NCBI RefSeq assembly: GCF_003719825.1
Contig: NZ_RIBS01000003.1
Span: 248,001-312,000 of the forward strand
DNA: 64,000 bases
Direction of reading: 5' to 3'
Origin: Montanilutibacter psychrotolerans
GTDB lineage: Bacteria; Pseudomonadota; Gammaproteobacteria; Xanthomonadales; Xanthomonadaceae
Below are positions 28,428 through 38,633 of the stretch, one piece after another (positions within the stretch are counted from its first letter, which is position 1; every line of letters begins with the position of its first letter). The notes beneath the pieces were generated by a model that saw only the letters and a list, made by a program, of their open reading frames with translations, was not told the origin of the DNA and did no database searches. The translations under genes were made by a program, and so were the position numbers.

Positions 28428-28871
28428 TCACTCGTAGCGGAAGTCGGCGTCGGTACTGGAACCACCGGTCTTGCCGTCCTTGCCGAGCATCACCAGGTCG
28501 TACGGCCGGCCTTCACCGGGTGCGCGATACTCGATCGGATGGCCCCAGGGGTCCTTGATCTCGGTCGCCTTCGCGTACGGTCCCAGCCAGCCGGTCACGT
28601 CGCCGGGCTGCGTCACCAGCTCGTCGAGCGAGGTCGGCAGGCGGCCGGTGTCCATCTGGAACGAATCGACCTTGCCGGCCAGCGTCTGCACCTGCGCCTT
28701 GGCGATGTTGTAGTCGCCACGGTCCTTGCCGCCGATCACGCGATTGCCGACGAAGGCGAGCACGGCGCCGATCAGCACGATCACGATGATGATCTCGATC
28801 AGGCTCATGCCGCGCTGGTTGGCGGGCGACGGGGAGCGGGCGATGGAACGAAGATTGCGCATGTGGTTCAT
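28428..28871 (-). CDS. xpsG: Type II secretion major pseudopilin
   Basis: The 147-residue protein is the major subunit of the pseudopilus that pushes substrates through the secretin. The prepilin site is QRGMSLIEIIIVIVLIGAVL. The globular domain has the GspG signature: LAGKVDSFQMDTGRLPTSLD, TGWLGPYAKATEIKDPWGHP and a terminal GGSSTDADFRYE with the calcium-binding region. The ATG at 28871 (MNHMRNL) or 28862 could be used. A 206-base gap separates it from xpsF and contains a promoter-like -10, suggesting extra transcription of this abundant subunit. Confidence 0.94.
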   Translation of the reverse strand: MNHMRNLRSIARSPSPANQRGMSLIEIIIVIVLIGAVLAFVGNRVIGGKDRGDYNIAKAQVQTLAGKVDSFQMDTGRLPTSLDELVTQPGDVTGWLGPYAKATEIKDPWGHPIEYRAPGEGRPYDLVMLGKDGKTGGSSTDADFRYE

Positions 28872-28918
28872 CCGTGGATTGGGCCGGGAAGCATCCCGGC
28901 TACGTCGGGACCGGCCCG

Positions 28919-28924
28919 ATTCTA
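28919..28924 (-). promoter_or_regulatory. Possible internal promoter ahead of xpsG
   Basis: TAGAAT on the minus strand lies 48 bases upstream of xpsG, the same hexamer as in the riboswitch promoter. Two hairpins sit between it and the xpsF stop: GGCGGGT/ACCCGCC at 29005-29027 and CTGGCG/CGCCAG at 28943-28958. The -35 region is poor. Confidence 0.38.
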
Positions 28925-29077
28925 GGGCCGGCAGGTTCGGTTCTGGCGACCCCGCCAGGGGGATCACCCAAATGTCGCGCAGGCTCCCGCATTCATGGCA
29001 CCCAGGCGGGTCGGCATTCAACCCGCCGTTCAGGCCGGCAGGATGAACACGCCTGGTTGGACAAACACGGCGCCGGT

Positions 29078-30295
29078 TCAGCCGATCGCGTTGGTGAGGT
29101 CGTACAGCGGTGTCAGCACCGCCAGCACCACCACGCCCACCAGCCCGGCCAGCACCACCGTCACCACCGGCACCAGCGCCGCCAGCATCCGGTCCAATGC
29201 CAGACTCGTTTCCTGCTCGAAAGTTTCCGCGGTCTTGACCAGCATCGCGTCGAGCGCGCCGGATTCCTCGCCGACCTGGATCATCTGCAGGGCCAGCCGC
29301 GGGAATCGCTTGCCCTTGCCCAGTGCGGTCGACAGGGCCACGCCGTTCTTGACCTCGGTGGCGGCGGCCTCCACGTCGGCGGCCAGCACGCGATTGCCCA
29401 TCACGTTGCGCCCGATGCCCAGCGCGGCCATCAGCGGCACGCCATTGCGCACCAGCGTGCCGAGCGTGCGCGCGAGCCGGGCGGTTTCGATCTTGGCGAC
29501 CAGGCTGCCGGCGAAGCGGCGGCGCAGCAGCCAGCCATCGAACGCCTCGCGGAACACCGGGTTGCGCCGCTTGCGGTCGAACCACAACAACGCCGCGCCC
29601 GGCACGGCCAGCAGCAGGATCCACCAGTCGCGCACGAACAGGCCGACGCCGAGCACGATGCGGGTGAACGTGGGCAGCGTCGCGTCGAGGCTCTCGTACA
29701 TCACCGCGAACTGCGGCACCACGTAGCCCAGCAGGAACAGCAGGCTGAGCCCGACCATCACCAGCAGGATCACCGGGTAGATCAGCGCATTGATGACGCG
29801 CCCCTGCAGTGCGCGCGATCGCTCGAGGTAGTCGGCCAGGCGCGCCAGGGTTTCCTGCATGCTGCCGCCGGCTTCGCCCGCGCGCACCATGTTGATGTAC
29901 AGCCGCGAGAACGTGCCGTGCTGGCGTTCCAGCGCGGTCGACAGCGAGGTACCGCCGCGCACCGCATCACGCACGTCGGTGAGCGTGCGCTTGGCGGCGT
30001 CGTCCTCGGGCAGCTCCAGCAGGATCGTCAGGGCGCGGTCGAGTGGCTGGCCGGCGCCGAGCAGCGTCGCCAGCTGCTGGGTGAACTGCACCAGCCGCTC
30101 GCCGGCGAACGGCTTGGCCTTGAACAGGTCCTTCCAGACCGATGCTCCGCCGCCCTCGCTGGCCAGGCGCGCCTCGATCGGCAGGTGGCCCTGCTCCTGG
30201 AGCCGCTGCACGACCTCGACTTGGCTGCCGGCTTCCATCTGCCCGTCCAGCGTCTCGCCGCGCGCGTTGAGCGCTTTGTAGTTGAACAGGGGCAT
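29078..30295 (-). CDS. xpsF: Type II secretion inner-membrane platform protein F
   Basis: The 405-residue protein begins MPLFNYKALNARGETLDGQM, typical of GspF. It has two homologous cytoplasmic helical domains (FTQQLATLLGAGQPLDRALT in the first; RLARTLGTLVRNGVPLMAAL in the second), each followed by long hydrophobic segments, giving three membrane spans. It forms the platform core that couples the XpsE ATPase to pseudopilus growth. It lies 112 bases downstream of xpsE. Confidence 0.95.
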   Translation of the reverse strand: MPLFNYKALNARGETLDGQMEAGSQVEVVQRLQEQGHLPIEARLASEGGGASVWKDLFKAKPFAGERLVQFTQQLATLLGAGQPLDRALTILLELPEDDAAKRTLTDVRDAVRGGTSLSTALERQHGTFSRLYINMVRAGEAGGSMQETLARLADYLERSRALQGRVINALIYPVILLVMVGLSLLFLLGYVVPQFAVMYESLDATLPTFTRIVLGVGLFVRDWWILLLAVPGAALLWFDRKRRNPVFREAFDGWLLRRRFAGSLVAKIETARLARTLGTLVRNGVPLMAALGIGRNVMGNRVLAADVEAAATEVKNGVALSTALGKGKRFPRLALQMIQVGEESGALDAMLVKTAETFEQETSLALDRMLAALVPVVTVVLAGLVGVVVLAVLTPLYDLTNAIG

Positions 30296-30407
30296 GGGTC
30301 AGCTGCGGTTCGTCGGGGCTGTCGGGGCCGTGCGCGGATGACCGCTCGCGGACGCACGAGCGGGCCGTTCTGGAGCGTGGCGGCAACCCACGCCCGGTGC
30401 GGCGGCG

Positions 30408-32177
30408 TTACGCATCCTCGGTCACCCGCAGCACTTCCTCGATCGTGGTCTGTCCGGCCATTGCCTTGACGATGCCATCCTCGTACATCGTCCGCATGCC
30501 GGCCGCGCGGGCGATCTGTTCCAGCTCGCCCATCCCGGCATGGCGCATGACCGCACGCCGCAGTTCGTCGTTCATCACCATGAACTCCATGATGGTGGTG
30601 CGCCCCAGGTAACCGGAGGGCGCGAGCGCCGAACCGCGCGGCCGGTACAGGCAGATCTCGCCTTCGGGCTGGTAACGGCGCAAGCCGAACTTCTCGATCT
30701 CTTCGGGCGATGCCGGGTACTTCTCGGCATGCGTCGGTTCCAGTCGACGCACCAGTCGCTGGGCGAGGATGCCGTTGATGGTCGAGGTCAGCAGGTAGTC
30801 CTCGACGCCCATGTCCAGCAGGCGCGTGATGCCGCCGGCGGCGTTGTTGGTGTGCAGCGTGCTGAGCACGAGGTGGCCGGTCAGCGCGGACTGGATGGCG
30901 ATCTTGCACGTCTCCAGGTCGCGCATTTCGCCGATCATGATGATGTCCGGATCCTGGCGGACGATCGAACGCAGCGCGTGCGCGAAATCCAGGCCGATCT
31001 GCGGCTTGGCCTGGATCTGGTTGATGCCCTCGATCTGGTATTCGACCGGGTCCTCGACGGTGATGATCTTCACGTCGGGGGTGTTGAGCTTGCTCAGCGC
31101 GGTGTACAGCGTGGTGGTCTTGCCCGAGCCGGTGGGGCCGGTGACCAGCATGATGCCGTGGGGCTGGTCGAGTACCTTCTGGAACTGCGGCAGGAACTCA
31201 TTGGTGAAGCCCAGCCGTTCGAAATTCAGCACCACCGTCTCGCGATCGAGCAGGCGCATCACCACCGACTCGCCGTGCGCGGTCGGCACCGTGCTCACGC
31301 GCAGGTCCAGCTCCTTGCCCTGCACGCGCAACATGATGCGGCCGTCCTGCGGCAGGCGTCGCTCGGCGATGTTGAGCTTGGCCATGATCTTGATGCGGCT
31401 GATCACCGCCGCGGTGAGGTTGGCCGGCGGGCTTTCACCCTCGGCCAGCACGCCGTCGACGCGGTAGCGCACCTTGAGGCGATTCTCGAACGGCTCGATG
31501 TGGATGTCGGAGGCGCGCAGTTCGACCGCGCGCTGGATCACCAGGTTGACCAGTCGGATGACCGGCGCCTCGGAGGCGAGGTCGCGCAGGTGCTCGACAT
31601 CGTCCAGGTCGCTGCCCTCGCCTTCGGCGGTCTCGACGATCGCGCCCATCGCGCTGCGGCCCTGGCCGTGCCAGCGTTCGATCAGGTCGTCGATTTCCGA
31701 ACGCAACGCGACCTTGGCGCGAACCTCGCGACCGGTGGCCAGGCGCAGGGCATCCAACGTGTACGTGTCGTGCGGATCGGCCATCAGCACGTCGACCGCC
31801 GCTTCGCTCTCGGCGATGGCGCAGACATGGAACTGCTTCATGAACTTGCTGGTCAGCAGCACGCCCTCGGGCGGCAACTCGGGCGCGTCCTTGACGCTGA
31901 CCAGCGGCAGGCCGAGCACTTCGGAGACCGTCTCGGCATGGTCGCGCTCGGACACCAGGCCGAGCCGGGACAGCAGGCCGAGCAGGCTGCCACCGGTTTC
32001 TTCCTGCAGGCGCCGCGCACGGCCCAGGTCGGGGTCCTTGAGCCGGCCGCGCGCCAGCAGGGCATCGACGATGCGCTCGTCGATCTCGTTGGCGGGCGGA
32101 CCGCCACCGGGCAGGCCGTTGTCGGCCACGCCATTGCCGCTGGGCTGCGGATTGGTATCGCTTGCGACCGCGTTCAC
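30408..32177 (-). CDS. xpsE: Type II secretion ATPase E, lacking the usual tetracysteine zinc motif
   Basis: The 589-residue protein has an N-terminal XpsL-binding domain and a C-terminal ATPase. The Walker A is GPTGSGKT (347-354), the Asp box surrounds IITVEDPVEYQIEG, the Walker B is IIMIGEMRD, and the His box is LVLSTLHTN. GspE proteins normally have two CxxC pairs just after the RL-RRL segment. Here those positions read RLEPTHAEKYP and RPRGSALAPSGYLGR, with no cysteine pair. The only cysteines are residues 119, 424 and 509. The start is a GTG preceded by a strong GGAGGAGG site. It opens the cluster, 129 bases after purL. Confidence 0.95.
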   Translation of the reverse strand: MNAVASDTNPQPSGNGVADNGLPGGGPPANEIDERIVDALLARGRLKDPDLGRARRLQEETGGSLLGLLSRLGLVSERDHAETVSEVLGLPLVSVKDAPELPPEGVLLTSKFMKQFHVCAIAESEAAVDVLMADPHDTYTLDALRLATGREVRAKVALRSEIDDLIERWHGQGRSAMGAIVETAEGEGSDLDDVEHLRDLASEAPVIRLVNLVIQRAVELRASDIHIEPFENRLKVRYRVDGVLAEGESPPANLTAAVISRIKIMAKLNIAERRLPQDGRIMLRVQGKELDLRVSTVPTAHGESVVMRLLDRETVVLNFERLGFTNEFLPQFQKVLDQPHGIMLVTGPTGSGKTTTLYTALSKLNTPDVKIITVEDPVEYQIEGINQIQAKPQIGLDFAHALRSIVRQDPDIIMIGEMRDLETCKIAIQSALTGHLVLSTLHTNNAAGGITRLLDMGVEDYLLTSTINGILAQRLVRRLEPTHAEKYPASPEEIEKFGLRRYQPEGEICLYRPRGSALAPSGYLGRTTIMEFMVMNDELRRAVMRHAGMGELEQIARAAGMRTMYEDGIVKAMAGQTTIEEVLRVTEDA

Positions 32178-32306
32178 GTCGACCTCCTCCAGTGAGGGGT
32201 CGACTTTAGCAGCTGCCGGCGGCGACCCGGCGCGTCGCCGGTCGCATTCGCCGCCGCACGGACCGGCGGGAGGATGCGTGCCCTCGCGCCGACCGCGGGC
32301 GAGCCG

Positions 32307-35300
32307 TCAGCCCACCCACACCCGCGCGTTGCGGAACATCCGCAGCCACGGCGAGTCGCCGTTCCATTCACGCGGCGCCCAGCTGAAGTTGGCGCTGCGC
32401 AGGGTGCGCTCGGGATGCGGCATCAGGATCGTGGCGCGGCCATCGTGGCTGGTCAGGCCGGCGATGCCGTCGGGCGAGCCGTTCGGGTTCAGCGGGTAGC
32501 TGGTCGCCACGGCGCCGTTGCCGTCGACATAGCGCAGCGCGACGTGCGCGGCGATGCGGTCGAGATTGCCCTGCGCGCCCTGCCCGAAATCGGCGCGACC
32601 TTCGCCGTGCGCGATCGCAACCGGGATGCGCGAGCCGGCCATGCCACGGAAGAACAGCGAAGGCGTTTCAACCACTTCCAGCAGCCCCAGGCGCGCCTCG
32701 AACTGTTCGCTGCGATTGCGCAGGAAGCTCGGCCAGTGCTCGGCGCCGGGGATGATCGGCTTGAGCTGGCTGAGCATCTGGCAGCCGTTGCAGACACCCA
32801 GCGAGAACGTGTCGGTGCGCGCGAAGAACGCCTCGAACATCGCCCGCAGCGCACCGCGCTCGAGCACCGAGGTTGCCCAGCCGCGACCGGCACCGAGCAC
32901 GTCGCCGTAGCTGAAGCCGCCGCAGGCCGCGAAGCCCTTGAACTGCGCCAGATCGAACCGGCCGCTGACCAGGTCGCTCATGTGCACGTCGAACGCCTCG
33001 AAGCCGACGCGGTCGAACGCCGCGGCCATCTCGATCTGACCGTTGACGCCCTGCTCGCGCAGGATCGCGACCTTCGGCCGCGCGCCGGTGTTGATGAACG
33101 GCGCGGCGATGTCGTCGGCGGGGTCGAACTCGAGCTTGGGCTTGAGGCCTGGCGCATTGAAATCGCGCGCGACGGCGCGTTCTTCGTCGGCACACTCGGG
33201 GTTGTCGCGCAGCTTCTGCAGTGCGTGGCTGGTGGACCACCAGGCATCGAACAACTCGTCCCAACGCCACTCGGCCAGCGTCTCGCCCTCGGCGCGCACG
33301 CGCACGGCGGCGGCCTTGGACGGGCGCGCGATGCGCTGCGCGCAATCGATCAGGCCGTGCCGCGCAACCAGGTCGGCGAACACCGCGCGGTCTTCGCTGG
33401 CGATCTGAACGATCGCGCCCAGCTCCTCGTTGAACAGGGTGCGGAACGGGTCCTCGCCCCAGCCATCGAGGTTGATGTCCAGGCCAAGGCGCGAGCAGAA
33501 CGCCATCTCGCACAGCGCCGCGAACGCGCCGCCGTCGGAACGGTCGTGGTAGGCCTGCAACAGCCCGGCCTCGCGCGCCTCGCGGATCAATTCGAAGAAG
33601 TCGCGCAGGCGTTGCGGATCGTCGAGGTCGGGAACGCCGGCATCGCCGCGCTCGAGGACCTGGCCTGCGAATGCCGGCAACTGGTCGGCACCGGCCTGGG
33701 GATGGCATTGCGCCAGCACCGAGCCGCCGAGCCGCTGCTTGCCGGCGCCCAGGCCGATCAGCCACAGCTCGGTCGCTTCCTCACGTGCCAGCAGCGGGGT
33801 GAGCTGCTGGCGCACGTCGACCACCGGTGCAAACGCGCTGACGATCAGCGACACCGGCGACACCGATTTGTGCGCCACTTCGCTGCCGGTATCACGCGCC
33901 TTCCACTGCGCCTGCATCGACAGCGAGTCCTTGCCGACCGGGATGCTGAGTTCGAGTTCCGGGCACAGTTCCATGCCGACCGCGCGGACCGCGTCGAACA
34001 GGCGTGCGTCCTCGCCCGGGTGACCCGCCGCGGCCATCCAGTTCGCAGACAGCTTGATGCGGTTGAGCGATTCGACTGGCGCCGCGCACAGGTTGGTGAT
34101 GGCCTCGCCGACCGCCATGCGCGCCGCGGCAGCCGCGTCGATCAGTGCCAGAGGCGTGCGCTCACCGATGGCCATCGCTTCGCCGGTGTGGCCGTCGAAG
34201 CCGGAGAACGTGATCGCGCAGTCGGCCAGCGGCAACTGCCACGGACCGATCATCTGGTCGCGCGCGGTCAGGCCACCGACGGTGCGGTCGCCGATGCTGA
34301 CCAGGAAGTTCTTGGATGCCACCGTGGGATGAGCGAGCACGCGCAGTGCCGCGTCGCGCAACGTCAGCTCCTGCCACTGCAGCGCGGGCCACGGCGCCTG
34401 CGGCGGATGACGGGTGTCGCGGTGCATCTTCGGCGGCTTGCCGAACAGCAGGTCCATCGGCAGGTCGATCGCCCAGTCCTGCGGCGTGGCGTCGTCGCCA
34501 TGCACGGCATCGACCGTGGCGCCGTAACCGACCACCAGCCGCTCCTGGGCGGTTGCGAAGCCGACCACCGCGAACGGGCAGCGCTCGCGTGCGCAGATCG
34601 CCTCGAACTGTTCGACGCGGTCGGCCGGCAGGCCCAGCACGTAGCGCTCCTGCGATTCGTTGCACCACAGCTGCATCGGCGACAGCGACGGGTCGTCGCT
34701 GGGCACGCGGTCCAGGTCGATCACGCCGCCCAGGCCCGAGTCGTGCAGCAGTTCGGGAATCGCGTTGGACAGACCGCCTGCGCCGACGTCGTGGGCGCTG
34801 GCGATCGGATTGTCGGCGCCAAGTGCGACGCAACGATCGATGACTTCCTGGCAGCGACGCTCCATCTCGGGGTTGTCGCGCTGCACGCTGGCGAAATCGA
34901 GGTCTTCGGCGCTGTCGCCGGACGCGACCGAACTGGCCGCACCGCCGCCCAGGCCGATCAGCATCGACGGACCGCCGAGCACGATCACCGCGTAACCGGG
35001 CTTGAGGCCAAGCTTCTCGACCTGCACGCGGTCGATCGCGCCCAGGCCGCCGGCCAGCATGATCGGCTTGTCGTAAGCGCGTGCGAGCACGCCGTTATCG
35101 CCGGCGCCCTCGGCAAGCTCGAAACTGCGGAAGTAGCCGACCAGGTTCGGGCGGCCGAATTCGTTGTTGAACGCCGCCGCGCCGATCGGGCCGTCGAGCA
35201 TGATTTCCAGCGCCGGCGCCATGCGCGGGTTCAACGCACGCGGCGCCTCCCACGGCTGCGGCAGGGTCGGGATGCGCAGGTGCGAGACGCTGAAGCCGCA

Positions 35301-36290
35301 CAGGCCGGCCTTGGGCCTGCCGCCGCGGCCGGTCGCGCCCTCGTCGCGGATCTCGCCACCGTTGCCGGTGCTGGCACCGGGGAACGGCGCGATGGCGGTC
35401 GGGTGGTTGTGGGTCTCGACCTTGATGCAGAACGCCGAGTCGACCTCGGCCTCGCTGCGGTAGCCGTGGGTGGCCGGATCCGGACGGAAGCGGCGGCTGG
35501 TGTAGCCGGCAACCACCGCGGCGTTGTCGCTGTACGCCGACAGCGTGTGCTCGGGCGTCTGCGCGTGGGTGTGCTTGATCATCCGGAACAACGACTGCGG
35601 ACCGCCGTTGCCCTGCATGTCGCGACCGTCGATGGTCCACGAGGCGTTGAAGATCTTGTGTCGGCAGTGCTCGGAGTTGGCCTGCGCGAACATCATCAGC
35701 TCGACGTCTGCCGGCTTGCGACCCAACGCGCCGAAGCGCTCGCGCAGGTAGGCGATCTCGTCGTCGGCCAGGGCCAGGCCGAGGCGCAGGTTGGCGCTTT
35801 CCAGTTCGTCCAGCGCGATGCGCTCGATGTCGCCGCGCGCCGGCGCCGCGAACAGCGCGGCGGCATCGTCGCGGGCGTCCAGCAACGATTGCGTCATCGG
35901 GTCATGCAGCACCTTGGCCAGTGCGTCGCGAACGGCCGCATCGGCCGGCCAGCCCTGCAGGTCGTAGCGGGTACCGCGTTCGACGCGGTGGACCGGCTGC
36001 CCGGCACCGCGCAGCAGCTCGGTGGCCTTGCTCGCCCAGGGCGACAGCGTGCCCAGGCGTGGCGTCACGTAGCGCGACACGGCGCCGAGATCGCGCGCGG
36101 CCTCGCTCGACTCGGCCTGCAGGATGCGGCGCAGGATGCTGGCGTCGGGCGCGCTGTCGGCTTCCGGCACCACCCAGTAGACCGGGTAGGCGCCCAGCAG
36201 GCGCACGTCGGGATGGATGGCTTGCAGGCGGGCTTGCAGGCGTTCGCGGCGGAACGAAGACAGGGCGGGTGCGCCCTCGAGGACGATCAT
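32307..36290 (-). CDS. purL: Phosphoribosylformylglycinamidine synthase
   Basis: The 1327-residue protein is the large single-chain PurL of proteobacteria. It has an N-terminal linker, two PurM-like ATPase halves ([40 protein letters not shown]; later [10 protein letters not shown]) and a C-terminal class I amidotransferase with the nucleophile in [11 protein letters not shown] and its His/Glu in MPHPERTLR. It converts FGAR to FGAM using glutamine and ATP in purine synthesis. The ATG at 36290 is 32 bases downstream of a good -10. A 1351-residue open frame on the opposite strand over this gene is a high-G+C shadow. Confidence 0.97.
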   Translation of the reverse strand: MIVLEGAPALSSFRRERLQARLQAIHPDVRLLGAYPVYWVVPEADSAPDASILRRILQAESSEAARDLGAVSRYVTPRLGTLSPWASKATELLRGAGQPVHRVERGTRYDLQGWPADAAVRDALAKVLHDPMTQSLLDARDDAAALFAAPARGDIERIALDELESANLRLGLALADDEIAYLRERFGALGRKPADVELMMFAQANSEHCRHKIFNASWTIDGRDMQGNGGPQSLFRMIKHTHAQTPEHTLSAYSDNAAVVAGYTSRRFRPDPATHGYRSEAEVDSAFCIKVETHNHPTAIAPFPGASTGNGGEIRDEGATGRGGRPKAGLCGFSVSHLRIPTLPQPWEAPRALNPRMAPALEIMLDGPIGAAAFNNEFGRPNLVGYFRSFELAEGAGDNGVLARAYDKPIMLAGGLGAIDRVQVEKLGLKPGYAVIVLGGPSMLIGLGGGAASSVASGDSAEDLDFASVQRDNPEMERRCQEVIDRCVALGADNPIASAHDVGAGGLSNAIPELLHDSGLGGVIDLDRVPSDDPSLSPMQLWCNESQERYVLGLPADRVEQFEAICARERCPFAVVGFATAQERLVVGYGATVDAVHGDDATPQDWAIDLPMDLLFGKPPKMHRDTRHPPQAPWPALQWQELTLRDAALRVLAHPTVASKNFLVSIGDRTVGGLTARDQMIGPWQLPLADCAITFSGFDGHTGEAMAIGERTPLALIDAAAAARMAVGEAITNLCAAPVESLNRIKLSANWMAAAGHPGEDARLFDAVRAVGMELCPELELSIPVGKDSLSMQAQWKARDTGSEVAHKSVSPVSLIVSAFAPVVDVRQQLTPLLAREEATELWLIGLGAGKQRLGGSVLAQCHPQAGADQLPAFAGQVLERGDAGVPDLDDPQRLRDFFELIREAREAGLLQAYHDRSDGGAFAALCEMAFCSRLGLDINLDGWGEDPFRTLFNEELGAIVQIASEDRAVFADLVARHGLIDCAQRIARPSKAAAVRVRAEGETLAEWRWDELFDAWWSTSHALQKLRDNPECADEERAVARDFNAPGLKPKLEFDPADDIAAPFINTGARPKVAILREQGVNGQIEMAAAFDRVGFEAFDVHMSDLVSGRFDLAQFKGFAACGGFSYGDVLGAGRGWATSVLERGALRAMFEAFFARTDTFSLGVCNGCQMLSQLKPIIPGAEHWPSFLRNRSEQFEARLGLLEVVETPSLFFRGMAGSRIPVAIAHGEGRADFGQGAQGNLDRIAAHVALRYVDGNGAVATSYPLNPNGSPDGIAGLTSHDGRATILMPHPERTLRSANFSWAPREWNGDSPWLRMFRNARVWVG

Positions 36291-36322
36291 GTCCGGGGAA
36301 CCGTTCTACGTCGGGGCCGCAG

Positions 36323-36328
36323 ATTGTA
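36323..36328 (-). promoter_or_regulatory. -10 element of the purL promoter
   Basis: The minus strand reads GGTTACAATC, where TACAAT is a good -10 hexamer 32 bases ahead of the purL ATG. A matching -35 is not seen at normal spacing. No PurR-type box could be recognised by eye. Confidence 0.45.
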
Positions 36329-36418
36329 ACCAAGCGCCTCCCCGAGCGCCGCCCCGGCGTCCGGCCGGGTGGCCCGGAAACCGCCGCGAGCCCGTCGCAG
36401 CGGGCGTTCCGCAAACGA

Positions 36419-36442
36419 CGACGCCGCCCGGAGGCGGCGTCG
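36419..36442 (-). terminator. Terminator hairpin after dsbC
   Basis: A perfect 10-bp stem (CGACGCCGCC and GGCGGCGTCG) with a four-base loop lies 31 bases beyond the dsbC stop. On the minus strand it is followed by TCGTTTGC, a short T-rich patch. This is good for a terminator in such high G+C. It separates dsbC from the purL promoter. Confidence 0.65.
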
Positions 36443-36473
36443 ACAGGCCTGGCGGCGGGGTGCCGCGCGGCGA

Positions 36474-37322
36474 TCAGGTGCCGCTGGGCGGGGTTTTGGT
36501 GGCCGCGGCGGCCGCCGCCGGTGCGCGCTCGAGCTGGTCCAGGCGCCTGCGCAGTTCCGCCGCGGGGACATAACCGCCCAGCTGAGTGCCGTCCGCGGCA
36601 AGGATCATCGGCGTACCGCTCAGGCCGGCGCGCTGGCCGACGTTGTACTGCATGGTCACCGTATTGGTGCAGGTCCGCGCGGTCACGGCGTTGTGGATCT
36701 TGGCCTCCGTCAGCGCCTTCTTGCGATCTCCCGAGCACCACACCGACACCATGTTGTCGAAGTCGGGACTGCCGATGCCGGCGCGTGGGAATGCCAGGTA
36801 CTCGATCGCGATGCCCTGCGCGTTGTACTCGGCGATCTGGCTGTGCAGCTGCCGGCAATAGCCGCATTCGATATCGGTGAATACCGTGACGGTGTGCTTC
36901 GGATTCGGCGGCGAGAACACGATGCGCTCGTTGGCCGGGATCGTCGCGAGCAGTTTGACGCGCAGGCTGGCAATTGCCGCTTCGCTGAGGTTTGTCTGCG
37001 CGACCGAATCGAACAGTGCGCCGTTGGGCCCCGGAACGAACATGAAGCGGCCGTCGTCGCTGACGTAGATCACCTCGCCCCCCACCACCACCTCGCGGAA
37101 GCCCGGCAGCGGCGCCGGGCCGATGCGCTCGGGCACGGCCTTGGCGTTGAGCTTGTGCAGGGCGGCGAGCGCGCGCTCGTCGGCGGAACCGGCCATCGGC
37201 TTGGCCATTGCCGTTGCCGCACCGTTGGCCGACGCCGCGGCGGCCCGGCCATCCGGGTTGGTGGTCTGCGCGCAGGCGGACAGGCTGATGGCACCAAGCG
37301 CTAGCAGGAGGTAACGCATCAT
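36474..37322 (-). CDS. dsbC: Thiol:disulfide interchange protein DsbC, predicted lipoprotein
   Basis: The 282-residue protein has a C-terminal thioredoxin fold with active site C153-GY-C156, a second cysteine pair (C196, C218) at the places of the structural disulfide in E. coli DsbC, and a cis-Pro loop SGTPMI (Pro238). The N-terminal dimerisation segment includes VVVGGEVIYVSDDGRFMFVP. DsbC isomerises wrong disulfides in the periplasm. The signal peptide ends in SLSAC (Cys17), a lipobox, so this version may be membrane-anchored. It follows xerD, as in E. coli. Tandem ATGs at 37322 and 37319 are both possible starts. Confidence 0.93.
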   Translation of the reverse strand: MMRYLLLALGAISLSACAQTTNPDGRAAAASANGAATAMAKPMAGSADERALAALHKLNAKAVPERIGPAPLPGFREVVVGGEVIYVSDDGRFMFVPGPNGALFDSVAQTNLSEAAIASLRVKLLATIPANERIVFSPPNPKHTVTVFTDIECGYCRQLHSQIAEYNAQGIAIEYLAFPRAGIGSPDFDNMVSVWCSGDRKKALTEAKIHNAVTARTCTNTVTMQYNVGQRAGLSGTPMILAADGTQLGGYVPAAELRRRLDQLERAPAAAAAATKTPPSGT

Positions 37323-37462
37323 CGGTTCGGTTCCTTGCAGGGCGTCGAACACACGACGCCGGTGGGTTGGTCGGATCCCGATTGTGGCACGCCACCTGCG
37401 GCCGTCGAACCACCGGGATCGACGCGGTTCACGGAACGCGGAATGCCAGACGCAGGGACGCG

Positions 37463-38434
37463 TCAACCGCGCGGATGGTGGCGCGCCACCAGCTGCTTGA
37501 GCTGTTCGCGCGCCACCAGGGTGTAGATCTGGGTGGTCGACAACGAGGCATGGCCCAGCAGCATCTGCAGCGCGCGCAGGTCTGCCCCCCGGTTCAGCAG
37601 ATGGGTGGCGAAACTGTGCCGCAGCCCGTGCGGGCTGATCCTGACCGGATCGATGCCGGCCGCGCCGGCATGGCGCTTCACGAGTTGCCAGAATTGCTGG
37701 CGGCTTGGCGCCTCGCCGCTGGCGGACAGGAACAGCGGCGCCAGCGCGCGTTTACCCGCCAGTTGCGGCCGCGCGTTGGCGAGGTAGCGCTCAATCCAGT
37801 GCCGGGCCTCCTCGCCCAGCGGCACCAGGCGTTCCTTGCCGCCTTTGCCGGTAACGCGCAGCACGCCCTGGCGCAGGTTGAGTGCGGTCGCCGGCAGGTT
37901 CACCAGTTCGCTCACGCGCAGACCGCAGGCATACATCAGTTCCAGCATCGCGCGATCGCGAAGGCCAAGGGGCGTGCCGGTATCGGGCGAGGCCAGCAAC
38001 GCGTCGATCTCGCTTTCGGACAACGCCTTGGGTAGCGAGCGCGGCAGCCGTGGCGGCAGCAGCAGCGCGGTCGGGTCGTCGGTGCGCTCGCCGCGCCGCA
38101 GGCACCACGCGAAGAACGCCCGCCACGCCGACAGCAGGCGCGCGTTGCTGCGCGGCGAGTAGCCTTGCCCGGTGCGCCAGGCCAGGTAGTCGAACAACGA
38201 AGCGCGGTCGCTGCTGGCGAGCCCGCCATCGCGACCCTGGCGCCAGCGCGCGTGGCCTTCGAGGTCGCGGCGGTAGCTGTCGAGGGTCTGCCTCGCGAGT
38301 CCCTGCTCGGCCCACAGCGCCTCCAGGAAGCGTTCGATCGCGGCGGCATCGGCATCGGGCAAGGCCGGCTGCGCCATCGCCAGGCTGCGGCGTTGCGCGG
38401 GTGTGAGGCGCTGACGGTGTTCCGGTGTGCTCAT
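37463..38434 (-). CDS. xerD: Site-specific tyrosine recombinase XerD
   Basis: The 323-residue protein has an N-terminal SAM-like core-binding domain and a catalytic domain with all six key residues: Arg173 (CGLRVSEL), Lys197 ([12 protein letters not shown]), His269 and Arg272 ([13 protein letters not shown]), His295 ([11 protein letters not shown]) and Tyr304. The C-terminal ending [17 protein letters not shown] is typical of XerD rather than XerC. With XerC it resolves chromosome dimers at dif under FtsK control. An internal ATG at 38377 would give 304 residues, nearer the usual length. The next gene is dsbC, the conserved partner. Confidence 0.95.
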   Translation of the reverse strand: MSTPEHRQRLTPAQRRSLAMAQPALPDADAAAIERFLEALWAEQGLARQTLDSYRRDLEGHARWRQGRDGGLASSDRASLFDYLAWRTGQGYSPRSNARLLSAWRAFFAWCLRRGERTDDPTALLLPPRLPRSLPKALSESEIDALLASPDTGTPLGLRDRAMLELMYACGLRVSELVNLPATALNLRQGVLRVTGKGGKERLVPLGEEARHWIERYLANARPQLAGKRALAPLFLSASGEAPSRQQFWQLVKRHAGAAGIDPVRISPHGLRHSFATHLLNRGADLRALQMLLGHASLSTTQIYTLVAREQLKQLVARHHPRG

Positions 38435-38633
38435 CGCCGCAGCTTAGTGCGCCCAGCGGGAAAGTCAGCCGCGCGCCTTCCTGAGCCGGATGCGACGGCT
38501 TCCTCGGTCGCGATCCAGTCGGCCCGGCAGTCGCACGGCGCGCCTCCGCGTCCGGCAGCGGCGGAGCCAGTGATGGGGGCGTTACGCGCGCGCGTGAGAC
38601 CGCACGGCCAGCGCCAGCGACTATCCTTTTGCG

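Noticed and set aside
32274-36329. A 1351-residue open frame on the plus strand opposite purL
   Set aside because: It is rich in Arg, Ala, His and Gly, has no recognisable domain, and exactly mirrors purL; high G+C content keeps the antisense frame open.
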